From Malachius bipustulatus (lineage: Eukaryota; Arthropoda; Insecta; Coleoptera; Melyridae): DNA of 64,000 nucleotides. The translations under genes and the position numbers were made by a program. Position 1 is the first letter of the stretch, and the number at the start of each line of letters is the position of its first letter. Below are positions 62,560-64,000 of this stretch, in pieces. The notes under the pieces are model-generated. The model saw nothing but the letters and a program-made list of their open reading frames with translations, did no database searches and had not been told where the DNA came from. Location: the NCBI GenBank assembly GCA_910589415.1, contig OU342632.1, positions 50,209,341-50,273,340 of the forward strand, in the 5' to 3' direction.

Positions 62560-63632
62560 GTTCTGAAAACCGAACATTTGAAATTTTAGAGAAATAAACA
62601 TCATGTAAAAAAATTCGAAAAACTCCGCCATTTCTCTTATTTGCTTCTTTAAATTTTGGAGAGTTACAAGCTATTAGTGTAGTTGTCTACTCCGAAAATT
62701 TCAGGTAAATTCCCTCAAAAATGTGCTCATAATCAATTAAAGAAATTTAGCCATTTTTACCATTTTCTTATCCACGCCACTAGCTTACTAATGAAAATAA
62801 TAAAAATTTTATTGCATTAATTCAAATTTCAAATCATTTTAATCCAATCTTGTTAATACAGGTTTTTAGGAGTTTTTATTTTCTGCAATTGGGGTTGGCA
62901 GGAGCAGTCATATCTGCATGGGTGGTCCCGCCCTAGCCGAGCGCGATGAAAACGGTGCGCTGGTCTGGTGCTGGTGCTGGTTTTAAATCAAGCAGTCCCG
63001 GGTCTGAATATTACATTCAATCGTTAAGTTATTAAACAAGCCTTTAATTGTCATCCTCATTATTTTGTTGTGAAAAGTTTTCTTTCTATATTGCTTATAC
63101 AGGGACAAAAAAATAGCCTTTTTCCCTAAAATTCAAAAAGCCGCCATTTTGAAACGGCTCGATCGATTTTGCTCAAAAATGCAATACCAGACCACTACTT
63201 GTGGATAATATCTTCCTCCCATAAAAATTTCAGCCTCCTAGATTGAAAACTGCTACCAGAAAACCGTGCCACAGGACCGGATGCTTCGAAATTTTAAAGG
63301 ACACCCTGTAGAAGTAACGCGACTTTTGAAAAATTTTTCAACGAAAATTTAGCGTCATCCCAAGGTTTCACAAGAGTAAAAAATTTCTTCCACTAATCTT
63401 GAAAGATGAAGCTACTAGAGCGTTTTTAAAATTTTAGAGAAATTTACATCATGTAAAATAAATTTAAATATCTCCGCCATTTTTTTTATTTGATCCTTGA
63501 AATTTTTGAAGATTAAAGAGTATTAGTATAGTTGTCTACTGTAAAAATTTTAGTTCAATTCCTTAAAAAATGTGCTCAAAAACTGTTATAGAAATTAAGC
63601 CATTTTCACTCTTTTCCTACCCACGCCACTGG
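62560..63632 (+). repeat. ~0.64-kb tandem repeat, second block
   Basis: The same ordered phrases as 58875-59970: CATCATGTAAAAA, CTCCGCCATT, TTGTCTACT, GAAATTTAGCCATTTTTACC (62739), CCACGCCACT, then (after a divergent insert at about 62870-63090 with CTGGTCTGGTGCTGGTGCTG) CCTAAAATTCAAAA, CCTAGATTGAAAACTGCTAC, CACCCTGTAGAAGTAACGCG, and a last TAGAAATTAAGCCATTTTCA with CCCACGCCACT at 63621-63631. The repeat stops exactly there, where Penelope-like coding sequence starts. Confidence 0.7.
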
Positions 63633-64000
63633 GTTATAACAAGATACATAAATTACTATTCTTACCATCCTTATAAATGTAAAATAAATTTGATAATCAA
63701 TATAAAAAATAAAATCTTAGAAATCACACATGAATCATTAAAACAAACAAATCTTAAAAAATTTTATGAAATATTAAGACTAAATTCTTATCCAAAAAAT
63801 TTGTTAAATAAACTAATTTATTCTACACCTTCTACAATTAATAATCAGAATAACATCAATGATCAACAAACAAATCCTGTTGTTACAAGATATTTTTCTC
63901 TTCCTTATATTAAACCTCTTTTTTCAAAACTTGCTCCTCTTTTAAAAATAACAGATAATGATAGAGCTGCCTTTAAAACTCAGAAGACCGTTAAACAGCT
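63633..64000 (+). pseudogene. Penelope-like RT, C-terminal part (runs off window)
   Basis: One frame is open from about 63636 to the window end. It reads RYINYYSYHPYKCKINLIIN, then KFYEILRLNSYPKNLLNKLI, then VTRYFSLPYIKPLFSKLAPL, then AAFKTQKTVKQL. This series (N-Y-x-S-x-H-P-x-x-x-K; L-x-x-N-x-Y-P; F-x-x-L-P-Y-I; AFK-T) is the RT thumb and linker region of Penelope-like elements, normally followed by a GIY-YIG nuclease, which would lie beyond 64000. The RT core is absent on the left, so it is 5' truncated. The frame is clean, so it is younger than the copy at 32396-33750. Confidence 0.75.

Overview
This 64 kb window looks like intergenic or heterochromatin-like nuclear DNA from an arthropod, most likely an insect. 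It is AT-rich and has no long host-type open frames. It is packed with eukaryotic transposable elements of insect-typical clades: jockey/CR1-like and RNase H-bearing LINEs, Ty3/Gypsy, Penelope-like elements, mariner, hAT, TA-target foldback MITEs, and tRNA- and 5S-derived SINEs. I could not support a single host protein-coding gene, tRNA gene or rRNA gene. The species cannot be named from the sequence alone.

Layout. 1-5000 is mostly unique non-coding DNA with small repeats. 5007-7816 holds a MITE and a 1.9 kb long-TIR element that carries a 5S-derived SINE and an odd conserved ORF fragment. 8790-9790 is a decayed LINE. 13690-17890 is dominated by large palindromic MITEs and a SINE fragment. 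20809-22140 holds a MITE and a cluster of three intact-looking hammerhead ribozymes. 24613-26625 has a tRNA-derived SINE, a hAT element with a perfect 8-bp target duplication, and a 5'-truncated LINE with a 13-bp duplication. 30178-33750 is the most interesting block: one intact and two decayed hammerhead units in inverted and direct arrangement, split by a second LINE, followed on the same strand by a Penelope-like reverse transcriptase pseudogene. 33749-34500 is a Gypsy integrase fragment. 35835-36790 contains two colliding LINE copies. 37406-41296 has three TIR elements: a foldback, a THAP-domain transposon, and a mariner made of two inverted 5' halves.

42385-49575 is a nested set. A jockey/CR1-like LINE is interrupted by a gag-less Gypsy element whose 994-codon pol is open. 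It is interrupted again by a TIR element that itself contains another TIR element with repeated AGGCGTAAG motifs. 50268-57246 contains more foldback elements, including a pair with GCCGGCCACTCAC ends. 58875-63630 carries a ~0.64 kb tandem repeat broken up by a 5S SINE with a perfect 17-bp target duplication and a small MITE. The window ends inside the C-terminal half of a second Penelope-like reverse transcriptase.

The strongest candidate for a little-described system is the set of type I hammerhead self-cleaving ribozymes in two unrelated repeat families. One family has ~520-nt spacing and lies beside a Penelope-like element. The other has 433-nt spacing and a (TTA)n tail. All coordinates and alignments were made by eye; family names come from recognised motifs, not from database searches.
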